Shown in pieces: positions 1 through 6,201 of a stretch of DNA of 11,974 nt. The notes beneath the pieces were generated by a model. It searched no databases and had not been told where the DNA came from. It worked only from the letters and a program-made list of their open reading frames with translations. The position numbers and the translations under genes were made by a program. This stretch comes from Nanobdellota archaeon (GTDB lineage: Archaea; Nanoarchaeota; Nanoarchaeia; Parvarchaeales; Parvarchaeaceae): NCBI GenBank assembly GCA_021852135.1, contig JAJZOB010000019.1, forward strand, positions 1-11,974, read 5' to 3'. Within the stretch, counting starts at the first letter, position 1, and each line of letters opens with the position of its first letter.

Positions 1-139
1 TCTTCATATCATTTAAAATCATATCTGCAGGTTTGTTTGTATTAATTATTATGATTTTTTTCCCCTCGTTTTCCTCTATAATTGAATAAAGGTTCTTGTA
101 ATAATTAGTCTCTTTGAACACATAAACGCTAATCCCCAT
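1..139 (-). CDS. 5' end of a leftward gene of unknown function (partial)
   Basis: An open frame starts with ATG at 139-137 and runs off the left edge without a stop, giving 46 residues (MGISVYVFKETNYYKNL... to ...ADMILNDMK). It is short for a coding call, but a TATA box (TTTATTAA on the minus strand) is centred 25-26 bp before the ATG, matching the leaderless pattern of the other genes here. The strand 'KKIIIINTNKPADMIL' looks like a beta strand followed by a loop and helix, loosely like the N-terminal region of archaeal RecA/KaiC-type ATPases or DUF835 proteins. No nucleotide-binding motif falls inside the visible part, so I assign no function. It lies downstream of the YvcK-like gene on the same strand but appears to have its own promoter. 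Confidence 0.5.
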   Translation of the reverse strand, partial: MGISVYVFKETNYYKNLYSIIEENEGKKIIIINTNKPADMILNDMK

Positions 140-160
140 ATAAATAGTTGTATTTAAGGA

Positions 161-168
161 TTAATAAA
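161..168 (-). promoter_or_regulatory. TATA box of the partial leftward gene
   Basis: On the minus strand the octamer TTTATTAA is centred about 25.5 bp upstream of the ATG at 139, the spacing seen for most promoters in this window. It implies a leaderless mRNA. The gap between this gene and the YvcK-like gene (140-203) holds nothing else recognisable. Confidence 0.45.
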
Positions 169-203
169 CCTGATTTTTTGATATCTTGTATAAGTTTTCC
201 GCA

Positions 204-1124
204 TTACCGTATAATGCGCTTTAATGGCATTAATATCTTGTCTGGATCATGTTCGTAGGGTACCTCTTCGTTTATGAAATCTCCCCTTATAGCTTTTTTA
301 TCAACCAAGTCGTTTTTAACCCAGCCAGAGAAGTTTCCGTATTTACCTTTTATGTTTTTTATGGGCATAACCTTGTCATTTATCAATACATAATCCATCT
401 TTATGCCTCTGTTTTCAAAAAGCTTTACGAAATCCGATGTTTTAAATCCGTTTGTTTCTGATTTCTTGTTCATTATATTTACAATAAGTATTTTCTTGGC
501 ATTTGATTTTGCAATAGTATCATCAAAGCCGTCTACTAACGTATTTGGTAGAATTGATGAGTATACGTCTCCTGGCCCAAAAATAAGGAAATCTGACTTT
601 AGTATCGAATCTGCAGCAGAACTGCTTATATTCACTTTTTTATCAAGCTTTATGTCCTTGATCCTTAATTCTTCGTCTGAATTTCTGTCAAGACTGTCTT
701 CCCCTATCAAATCGCCTTTGTCCGTTTTTATAACAAGATTTGCGGCGCAGGTTATATCATCAACAACCGGTATAAACTCGATATTCTTCGGTGTTTTGAA
801 GATGTCTTTGGCTATTTTCAGATAATCCTTGTCATATTCTTTGACAAGGCTGTAAAGTAATAAATTTCCAACATTATGTTTTATCCCATGCATTTCTATT
901 CTCTGTGAGCTTATGTCTCTCAATATTTGATTTTCTGAAACTGCAAGTATCCTATCCCTCAAATCCCCAAGGGCGTATATTCCGAACTTTTTTCTTAAGT
1001 AGCCTGTAGACCCCCCGGAATCGAACATCGTTACTATGTTGTTTATTTTTATACCCTTTATCTTTCTAAGTGCTTTTAATGTATTTCTTGCGCCGCTTCC
1101 TCCTATTATGGTTACCGTTTTCAT
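204..1124 (-). CDS. YvcK/CofD-like nucleotide-sugar-binding protein
   Basis: This 306-aa protein belongs to the CofD/YvcK superfamily. What shows it: an N-terminal Rossmann-like start IIGGSG (residues 6-11), the DSGGSTG loop (35-41) followed by LRKKFG, the GDLRD segment (53-57), HNVGNLLL (83-90), and FGPGDVYSSILPN (182-194), which corresponds to the GPGSLYTSIIPN block of YvcK. Bacterial YvcK binds UDP-sugars such as UDP-GlcNAc and influences carbon partitioning and the cell envelope. CofD itself makes coenzyme F420 precursors; the single-domain layout and the DSGG/GPG pattern fit YvcK better. The ATG at 1124 overlaps the stop of the upstream sugar nucleotidyltransferase by ATGA, so the two are translationally coupled. 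A role as a sensor or carrier of the neighbour's UDP-sugar product is inferred, not shown. Confidence 0.82.
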   Translation of the reverse strand: MKTVTIIGGSGARNTLKALRKIKGIKINNIVTMFDSGGSTGYLRKKFGIYALGDLRDRILAVSENQILRDISSQRIEMHGIKHNVGNLLLYSLVKEYDKDYLKIAKDIFKTPKNIEFIPVVDDITCAANLVIKTDKGDLIGEDSLDRNSDEELRIKDIKLDKKVNISSSAADSILKSDFLIFGPGDVYSSILPNTLVDGFDDTIAKSNAKKILIVNIMNKKSETNGFKTSDFVKLFENRGIKMDYVLINDKVMPIKNIKGKYGNFSGWVKNDLVDKKAIRGDFINEEVPYEHDPDKILMPLKRIIR

Positions 1125-2335
1125 ATTTGTTTTTCCACATTTTCTTTTTTACTGTAAACCAATTTGTTTGATTCCACCCTGCCTTTAACTTCAGTATTTG
1201 ATCCTATGATTGAACCGTTTCCTATCAGTGTACCAGGCATAACCGATGTGTTTATTCCTGTCTTGACATTGTAACCCATTATCGCTCCCAAGCGCGTTAA
1301 CTCAGTGTCATACCCCTCTTTGATCTCTATTTTTATGGTTTTTCTGTCGATTCTTCTGTTACCAGTTATAAAATTGGCACCAAGTCTGCAGTTCTGTCCG
1401 ATTATGCTGTCTCCTACAAAACCACTGTGTATGTGCGTATTATCCATTATTATGGATCTTGCAATCTCGGTTCCGAAGCCTATTTCCGCGTTTTCCCCTA
1501 TTATGCTGTCTCTTATTAATGAGTTATCGCCTATGAATGAATTGTCCCCTACATAGGTTTCGCCTTTTATTGATACGTTGTTTCCTATCTTTACGTTTTT
1601 ACCAAGTATAACCGAAGTTTCAATAAAGACGTTATTTTTCTTTACAGTCTTTTCGATTTTCCTTTTTTGTTTTACATTGGAATAAACAAATTTTTTAATT
1701 GACAGCAAATCACTCACATATTTCAACGAAGGCAGGCCTTCCAATTCAAAATAATTTAATCCATCTTTTTTTGCTATTTCATTGAGTATATTCTCAAAAG
1801 TGTACTTCGAGTTTTGCGCCTTTTCTAATCTGCTTATTATACCCTTATTGAGTTTATACACTCCAATAATAGAATTTTCCGCGCCGTTGAATTTCTCCTT
1901 TTCCCTTATTTCTACGATTTTATTCTTTTCTATTTTTGCAATTCCGTGCGTTTTTTCATCCTCTTCCTCATACTTTTTAACGGCTACTGCAGGCGCGCCT
2001 GTCTTAATTAGCTTTTGCAGATGCTCTTTTATGTTTATGTAGTAGGGCATTATAACGAGAAATTCATCCTTTACTATAGATTTTGATTTTATTATAGCAT
2101 CGGCCATTCCTTTTGGTTCGTCTTGTAGGATTATTTTTATATTATTGTTTTTTACGATTTCATCGCTTAAAGTTGTTTTTTTGTTTATAACAAGTACAAC
2201 TTCATGGCCTTTCAAACCCTCTATGGTTTGTTCAAGCAGCGTTTTTTCGCCGACTTTCAAAAGTGACTTGTGGCAGATCTCGGAGAAAGGCCAAAATCTC
2301 GAAGATTCACCAGCTGCTAGTATAAGTATTTGCAT
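1121..2335 (-). CDS. sugar-1-phosphate nucleotidyltransferase with left-handed beta-helix (GlmU-like)
   Basis: This 404-aa cytoplasmic protein has the two-domain build of archaeal bifunctional sugar-1-P nucleotidyltransferase/acetyltransferases such as Sulfolobus ST0452 (about 400 aa). Residues 1-220 are the NTP-transferase fold, with LAAGESSRFWP (6-16), Lys23 and the base-binding strand QDEPKGMADA (71-80). Residues 235-385 are hexapeptide repeats (for example ILGKNV, YVGDNSFIGDNS, SIIGEN, FVGDSIIG, RLGAIMGYNVKTGIN) that form a left-handed beta helix. The expected product is a UDP- or dTDP-sugar, probably UDP-GlcNAc-type, for glycan synthesis. One oddity is that the usual metal-binding Gly-Asp after the 'FLVI' strand is replaced by MPYYIN (96-101), so catalysis may be altered. 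It is the first gene of a two-gene operon with the YvcK-like gene. Confidence 0.8.
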   Translation of the reverse strand: MQILILAAGESSRFWPFSEICHKSLLKVGEKTLLEQTIEGLKGHEVVLVINKKTTLSDEIVKNNNIKIILQDEPKGMADAIIKSKSIVKDEFLVIMPYYINIKEHLQKLIKTGAPAVAVKKYEEEDEKTHGIAKIEKNKIVEIREKEKFNGAENSIIGVYKLNKGIISRLEKAQNSKYTFENILNEIAKKDGLNYFELEGLPSLKYVSDLLSIKKFVYSNVKQKRKIEKTVKKNNVFIETSVILGKNVKIGNNVSIKGETYVGDNSFIGDNSLIRDSIIGENAEIGFGTEIARSIIMDNTHIHSGFVGDSIIGQNCRLGANFITGNRRIDRKTIKIEIKEGYDTELTRLGAIMGYNVKTGINTSVMPGTLIGNGSIIGSNTEVKGRVESNKLVYSKKENVEKQI

Positions 2336-2404
2336 ATGTCTTAAGGTCTTCTAAGAAAATATCTATTATAAAAAGCTTTAATTTTATCAAATTCTAGTAA
2401 TAGA
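2336..2404. promoter_or_regulatory. compact divergent promoter region, nucleotidyltransferase / LD-carboxypeptidase
   Basis: This 69-bp gap drives both directions. Rightward, TTTAATTT (2377-2384) is centred 24-25 bp before the ATG at 2405, predicting a leaderless LD-carboxypeptidase mRNA. Leftward, TTTATAAT (minus strand, 2365-2372) is centred about 33 bp before the ATG at 2335, predicting a leader of roughly 8 nt. The two BRE/TATA elements meet at the shared palindrome AAAGCTTT (2372-2379), so TBP/TFB binding for one direction should exclude the other. Confidence 0.5.
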
Positions 2405-3331
2405 ATGGTTATAAAAGCTCCAAAACTAAAGATTAATTCAAATATAAAAATAATAGCTCCAGCAAGTCCGCCAGATCTTAAAGAGCTGTCAACTAGTATA
2501 AACCTGCTTAAAAAATTCGGATTTAGAGTATCTTTAGGAGAAAATCTTCGTAGGCTTGTGCAAAGGGCAGATTTGGCCGCCCCGGACAAAGACAGGGCAG
2601 CTGAGTTTAATAACGCTTTTAAGGATGATTCTGTAGATGCAATTTTCTGCGCTAGAGGGGGATACGGCTCTATGAGAATACTTTCAGACATAGACTATGA
2701 CATGATAAAGTCCCATCCAAAAATATTTATTGGATACAGCGATATAACAGCATTGCATCTTGCGCTTCATAAAATAACTGGTTTGATCACGTTTCACGGG
2801 CCAATGCCGGGGGTAGATTCAGATGAGATGCGTAAACCCTCTTTTCAGAATGTTCTTTCAGTGCTGAAAGGAGAATCCAAAGACATAGCAAATAACATAA
2901 ACCGTGTAGTCAAGTATATTGTTCCGGGTAAGATGGAGGGGGTAAGTGAGGGAACAAATATCTCTCTATTTGCTTCGTTAATAGGAACAGATTACATGCC
3001 AGATACAAGGGGAAAGATAGCCTTTTTTGAGGACATTGCTACCACCTCCGGTGACGTTGACAGGTATCTTTTCAGGTTGAAATTGGCAAAAGCATTAGAC
3101 AAGTTCAATGGCTTTGTATTCGGTGATTTTACTGATATACCTAAGTCAGAGGAAGTTCTGCCTTCGATGGAAGAAATAATTGAAGATTATATGCTGGAAT
3201 TGAAAAAACCTTCCTTGTATGGTTTGCCATTTGGACATGGCGATGATCAGATGCTTATACCCCTGAATTCAAAAATAAGGATATCAAGCGATGAACCTTA
3301 TATCGAATTGCTAGAGGAAGTGGTAAATTAA
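2405..3331 (+). CDS. LD-carboxypeptidase / MccF-like serine peptidase (family S66)
   Basis: This 308-aa protein carries the full S66 signature: ARGGYGSMRIL (83-93), the nucleophile elbow GYSDITAL (110-117) with Ser112, TFHGPM (129-134), EGTNISL (182-188) in place of the usual GGNLSL, FFED (207-210) with Glu209, and PFGHG (275-279) with His278. Ser112-Glu209-His278 matches the known catalytic triad of the family. There is no signal peptide, so it should be cytoplasmic. Bacterial members trim L,D-linked murein tetrapeptides or, as MccF, cleave the peptide-nucleotide antibiotic microcin C7. Archaea lack murein, so the substrate here is unknown: imported bacterial peptides, a toxic acyl-sulfamoyl adenylate, or another isopeptide. 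It stands alone under its own promoter and ends 7 bp from the convergent merA-like gene. Confidence 0.88.
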   Translation: MVIKAPKLKINSNIKIIAPASPPDLKELSTSINLLKKFGFRVSLGENLRRLVQRADLAAPDKDRAAEFNNAFKDDSVDAIFCARGGYGSMRILSDIDYDMIKSHPKIFIGYSDITALHLALHKITGLITFHGPMPGVDSDEMRKPSFQNVLSVLKGESKDIANNINRVVKYIVPGKMEGVSEGTNISLFASLIGTDYMPDTRGKIAFFEDIATTSGDVDRYLFRLKLAKALDKFNGFVFGDFTDIPKSEEVLPSMEEIIEDYMLELKKPSLYGLPFGHGDDQMLIPLNSKIRISSDEPYIELLEEVVN

Positions 3332-3338
3332 TTCTACA

Positions 3339-4754
3339 TCATTCGCTGCAGCAGCTTAAGTCCTCTACATCATGGTAAAATGACAAAGCTCCTAACTTGA
3401 TTATCTCGCTTAGGGTTGGGAACATATGCACAGTGTCAATTATATCATCTATTGTAAGCTTGAATTTTACTGCCAATACAGCTTCATGTATTAAATCCGC
3501 GGCGTTTTCTCCTACTATCTCTACACCAAGTATACGTTTTGTCTTGGCATTTATTACCATCTTTATTAACCCTCTAGTATCCTTTATTATCCCTGCCTTT
3601 GCTAAATCCTTGAACATTACCGGCCTGCAAGCACATTTTATGCCTTTGCCATTTGCATCCTTGTCTGTTAATCCCACTCTTGCCGCTTCCGGAAACGTAA
3701 AAACGGCAGAAGGTACGGAATTCAGATCTATTGCAAGTTTTTTGCCGCTAAATGCATTTACAGTTGCCTTGCTGCTTTCTGCGGCTGCCAATGCTTCCAG
3801 CATAGGTTCTCCAGTTACATCGCCTGCAGCATATATCCCCTTGACAGAGGTTTCCATGTACTTGTCTGTTTTTATGAAACCAAGCTCATTTAATTTTATT
3901 CCCACCTTATTTAAATTCAATTTTTCTATGTTTGGAGTTCTTCCAGTGGCAAGCAGTATTTCTTCTGCCTTCACATCTTGTTCTTTTCCCTTCACTGAAA
4001 AATGAACTTTTACGGCTTCTTGATATTTTGAAACTTTGTCTATTTTAACGTTTGTTATTATGTTTACTCCTTCTTCTTTCAGGTACTGCTCAAGATAATA
4101 ACTTACTTCAGGTTCCCAGTTTGGCAGTATTCTTTCGCTTCTCTGCAATAAAGTGACCTTTACGCCGAAATGGGTAAACATCTGCGCGAATTCAAGTCCA
4201 AGAGCTCTTCCCCCCACAATGATAATTGATTTTGGCAGCTTTTTCATTGAAAGGGCCTCTTCGTTTGTGAGGTACTTTATCTTTTCTATTCCGTCTATTT
4301 CAGGTACTTTGGCCCTTGCGCCCGTTGCTATAAGTATTTTCCTTGCTTTTATCTCCTGTCCGTTGACCATTACTGTGTTCTTATCCTTGAAGCTTGCAAA
4401 GCTGTTGATGTACTTTACGTTCTTAAGTTTTCCAAGTACTTTTTGGTATTTTGAAAAACGCATGCTTCCAACGAGAAATTTCTTGTCTTGCATTATCTTA
4501 TTGAAGTTCTCTACCTTTGTGGAATAAGATAAACCATCAAATCTTTTTGTATTTATTTTATCCAGGAAGTTTCCCACCGTTATCAGTCGTTTACTTGGAA
4601 CACATCCGACATTTACGCATGTTCCGCCAAGCACTGCACCCTTGGTTTCATTTTTTCCTATCATTACTGTCTTTATTCCTGATTCATCTGCCTTCAATGC
4701 AGCAGCGAAGGCGGCAGCACCATGCCCTATTATTGCATATTCATATCCTTCCAT
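3339..4754 (-). CDS. merA: mercuric reductase-like FAD/NAD(P)H disulfide oxidoreductase
   Basis: This flavoprotein disulfide reductase (471 aa from the chosen start) reads MEGYEYAIIGHGAAA at the N-terminus, the FAD-binding Rossmann motif (residues 10-15). The redox-active disulfide lies in GGTCVNVGCVPSK (Cys46, Cys51), the NAD(P)H site is GGRALGLE (181-188), and AAGDVTG (309-315) is the second FAD motif. The extreme C-terminus is LSCCSE (Cys468-Cys469), the vicinal pair by which mercuric reductases hand Hg(II) to the active site; plain lipoamide dehydrogenases lack it. The dimer-interface sequence HMFPTLSE (443-450) is more lipoamide-dehydrogenase-like than the Tyr-containing segment of proteobacterial MerA. 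There is no N-terminal HMA domain. ATG at 4754 is preferred over an upstream GTG (4775) because GAGG lies 6 nt before it. It is the last gene of the operon and overlaps the ArsR gene by 14 nt. Expected reaction: Hg(II) to Hg(0). Confidence 0.8.
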   Translation of the reverse strand: MEGYEYAIIGHGAAAFAAALKADESGIKTVMIGKNETKGAVLGGTCVNVGCVPSKRLITVGNFLDKINTKRFDGLSYSTKVENFNKIMQDKKFLVGSMRFSKYQKVLGKLKNVKYINSFASFKDKNTVMVNGQEIKARKILIATGARAKVPEIDGIEKIKYLTNEEALSMKKLPKSIIIVGGRALGLEFAQMFTHFGVKVTLLQRSERILPNWEPEVSYYLEQYLKEEGVNIITNVKIDKVSKYQEAVKVHFSVKGKEQDVKAEEILLATGRTPNIEKLNLNKVGIKLNELGFIKTDKYMETSVKGIYAAGDVTGEPMLEALAAAESSKATVNAFSGKKLAIDLNSVPSAVFTFPEAARVGLTDKDANGKGIKCACRPVMFKDLAKAGIIKDTRGLIKMVINAKTKRILGVEIVGENAADLIHEAVLAVKFKLTIDDIIDTVHMFPTLSEIIKLGALSFYHDVEDLSCCSE

Positions 4755-5064
4755 TTTTTTCCTCTTTAAGTACACCGCATTTCTTCAAGTAAGTTTCATA
4801 ATTTTTAACATGCTTCGCTACTTCGTCAACTAGTTCTTTGGTTTCATTGTTTATTCTGTAAACTCTTTTTCTTCCCTCTTTTCTTACGCTTATAAATTTG
4901 CAGTTAAGCAGGCATTTAAGATCGTGTGATAAGTTAGTCTGCTCTACCCCTAGAGTTTGTTGAAGGTCTCCTGCACACCTTTCTTTGTTTTTCAGTTGCA
5001 TGAGTATGTCGAATCTATTCTTATTTGCAAATGCATCAAAGAAAAGATCAGGTGCATTTTTCAT
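4741..5064 (-). CDS. ArsR/SmtB-family metal-responsive repressor with CmtR-like Cys site
   Basis: This 107-aa winged-helix protein contains FDAFANKNRFDILMQL (helices 1-2), the helix-turn-helix GDLQQTLGVEQTNLSHDLKCL (about 32-52) and the wing VRKEGRKRVYRI (60-71). It has four cysteines: 30, 51, 55 and 96. Cys51 and Cys55 sit i,i+4 in the recognition helix as H-D-L-K-C-L-L-N-C, and Cys96 is in the C-terminal helix. As I recall the sequence, mycobacterial CmtR binds Cd/Pb through Cys57, Cys61 and Cys102 with the same spacings (4 and 41). This suggests a thiolate sensor for Hg, Cd or Pb, and the MerA context favours Hg(II). The start overlaps the redoxin stop by ATGA, and the stop overlaps merA. 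It probably represses the whole operon from the 6131-6201 promoter. Confidence 0.85.
   Translation of the reverse strand: MKNAPDLFFDAFANKNRFDILMQLKNKERCAGDLQQTLGVEQTNLSHDLKCLLNCKFISVRKEGRKRVYRINNETKELVDEVAKHVKNYETYLKKCGVLKEEKNGRI
4761..4764 (-). promoter_or_regulatory. Shine-Dalgarno site that fixes the merA start
   Basis: On the minus strand GAGG, within AAAGAGG, lies 6 nt before the ATG at 4754 and inside the 3' end of the ArsR gene. The in-frame GTG at 4775 has no comparable site, so 4754 is the likelier start. Confidence 0.55.
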
Positions 5065-5615
5065 AAACCATCTTTTGATATTATACTTTCAAGATTTGCT
5101 ATTCCGTTTGCAAGGTCTTCCCCAACATATACTATCTTTCCACTAGGGCTTATCAGGTAATAAATGTCAAGCTGAAATTCAGGAGGGGTGTTATAAGCCA
5201 CAGTCATATTGTAGCTTGCAACCCCTCCTGTCACATAAGTGTTGTTGTTTCCGTATTTCGAAATGAATGGGGAGATGGACGGACCAGGGCTTCCAAGGTC
5301 ATCGTACTGCTCCAGCTCTATAATCTTTACGTTGTGCTCCTTAAAGAACGCAAGGTTATCTGCTAGCGCAGTGTTTCCCTGCGCACAGGTGCTGCACCAA
5401 GTTGCTACAAACCATAAAAGCAGCGGTTTCCCGCCATAGCTGTTAAGGCTTTCCGTGCTGCCATTGGCAAGCTGAAATGTGTAATTCGGAGCAGTTTCAC
5501 CAACTGAAAGGTACTTGGTCTGTTTTGCATGGTTTAGCACAAAGAAATTCAATACAATTGCCAAAGCTATTACTGCTACAACAACATATAAAACATATTT
5601 TATCTTTATTTTCAT
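5061..5615 (-). CDS. membrane-anchored exported thioredoxin-fold protein (TlpA/ResA-like)
   Basis: This 184-aa protein has a short basic N-terminus and one hydrophobic segment (residues 7-27), which should leave the rest outside the membrane. The exported part is a TlpA/ResA-type thioredoxin fold: SVGETAPNYTFQLANG (37-52), then the active site FVATWCSTCAQ (69-79) with Cys74-x-x-Cys77, then the strand IYYLISPSGKIVYVG (151-165) typical of the family's C-terminal hairpin. The active-site dipeptide is Ser-Thr instead of the Pro-Pro or Glu-Pro common in TlpA/ResA. Its likely role is extracytoplasmic thiol chemistry, either keeping the Cys pairs of the partner membrane protein reduced or carrying the metal ion. 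An SD-like GAGG lies 7 nt before the ATG, which also overlaps the upstream stop by ATGA. The substrate is inferred from context only. Confidence 0.8.
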   Translation of the reverse strand: MKIKIKYVLYVVVAVIALAIVLNFFVLNHAKQTKYLSVGETAPNYTFQLANGSTESLNSYGGKPLLLWFVATWCSTCAQGNTALADNLAFFKEHNVKIIELEQYDDLGSPGPSISPFISKYGNNNTYVTGGVASYNMTVAYNTPPEFQLDIYYLISPSGKIVYVGEDLANGIANLESIISKDGL

Positions 5616-6130
5616 TCTTTAGCCTCGCAGCAGTCTTCTTGAACAAACTTTATTTTACAGCTTGCGTTGATGTTTTTTGTTATCTGCATCAATCCCAAAA
5701 ATGCTATTACGGCTCCAGCTGTAATAAACTCCGGTGCGTAAATGGAAAATATTGACTGCAGTTTTCCAGTGTTTCCGACTATAAAAAAAGTTGAAAATCC
5801 AAGCACAGCCATTAATGAAGGTATGACGCTTGTACAGCATAAGGTGCTTGGAAGTATCGCCCCTAATACAGAGCTTAAAGTCAGCTTTTTGCTTGTCTTT
5901 GCCTTTAATTTATATGAATAAACATTCAGGGTTATAACCAGGCCGATTAAAAAAGATATTACAACTGCGGAGATTAGATCAAAGTAAATGTAGTAGGATC
6001 CAAAGTCTATTATCCCCGTTGCTGAGCTTTCTAATAGGTAAAAATAGAGAATAAACACCGTAGTAAATATAATGGAAAACATCAATGCGTAGCGTTTCGT
6101 AGCTATAACCTTTTTTATGTCTTGAAGCAT
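5612..6130 (-). CDS. polytopic membrane protein with MerT-like Cys pair, putative metal transporter
   Basis: This 172-aa protein has about four hydrophobic segments (roughly 15-34, 47-70, 85-118 and 131-150). Within the third is LPSTLCCTSVIPSLMAVLGFS (94-114), whose Cys98-Cys99 followed by a Pro and a Leu-Gly-Phe-Ser turn resembles the first helix of mercuric transporter MerT (ACC-x-x-P-x-x-L-x-x-LG). Cys158 and a terminal Cys167-Cys168 pair (EDCCEAKE) follow the last membrane segment, analogous to the cytoplasmic Cys pair of MerT that passes Hg(II) to MerA. Two extra N-terminal membrane segments and the order of elements differ from MerT, so homology is uncertain. It is the first gene of the operon, behind a TATA box centred 25-26 bp before the ATG. 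A function in importing or handling Hg(II) or another soft metal is inferred from the cysteines and from the downstream MerA-like enzyme. Confidence 0.7.
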   Translation of the reverse strand: MLQDIKKVIATKRYALMFSIIFTTVFILYFYLLESSATGIIDFGSYYIYFDLISAVVISFLIGLVITLNVYSYKLKAKTSKKLTLSSVLGAILPSTLCCTSVIPSLMAVLGFSTFFIVGNTGKLQSIFSIYAPEFITAGAVIAFLGLMQITKNINASCKIKFVQEDCCEAKE

Positions 6131-6151
6131 TATTATATGAAATTTTTATCA

Positions 6152-6159
6152 TATATAAA
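6152..6159 (-). promoter_or_regulatory. TATA box of the mer-like operon
   Basis: On the minus strand TTTATATA, preceded by a BRE-like AAGC, is centred 25-26 bp before the ATG at 6130. This predicts a leaderless four-gene mRNA reading through the membrane protein, redoxin, ArsR regulator and MerA. Confidence 0.6.
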
Positions 6160-6164
6160 GCTTA

Positions 6165-6181
6165 ACTTAAAATATTTAAGT
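6165..6181. promoter_or_regulatory. candidate ArsR operator palindrome
   Basis: ACTTAAA-ATA-TTTAAGT is a perfect 7-bp inverted repeat around a 3-bp centre. It abuts the BRE side of the mer-like operon TATA box and covers the TATA box (6173-6180, TATTTAAG) of the divergent surface-protein gene. A dimeric winged-helix repressor bound here could block TFB/TBP on both promoters. The AT-only sequence makes chance palindromes fairly common, so this is a candidate only. Confidence 0.4.
6173..6180 (+). promoter_or_regulatory. TATA box of the sequon-rich surface-protein gene
   Basis: TATTTAAG is centred 25-26 bp before the ATG at 6202, the window's standard leaderless spacing. It lies inside the palindrome 6165-6181. 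Confidence 0.5.
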
Positions 6182-6201
6182 CACTCTATTCTAATAAACT
6201 A

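Noticed and set aside
2341..2691. A 116-codon leftward frame opposite the 5' part of the LD-carboxypeptidase gene
   Set aside because: It is the antisense shadow of a well-supported gene and of the divergent promoter; its Ser/Leu-rich translation matches no family.
3339..4754. Dihydrolipoamide dehydrogenase as the identity of the flavoenzyme
   Set aside because: The HMFPTLSE segment is lipoamide-dehydrogenase-like, but the terminal Cys-Cys pair, the ArsR neighbour and the absence of lipoyl-complex genes favour a mercuric reductase; kept as the main alternative.
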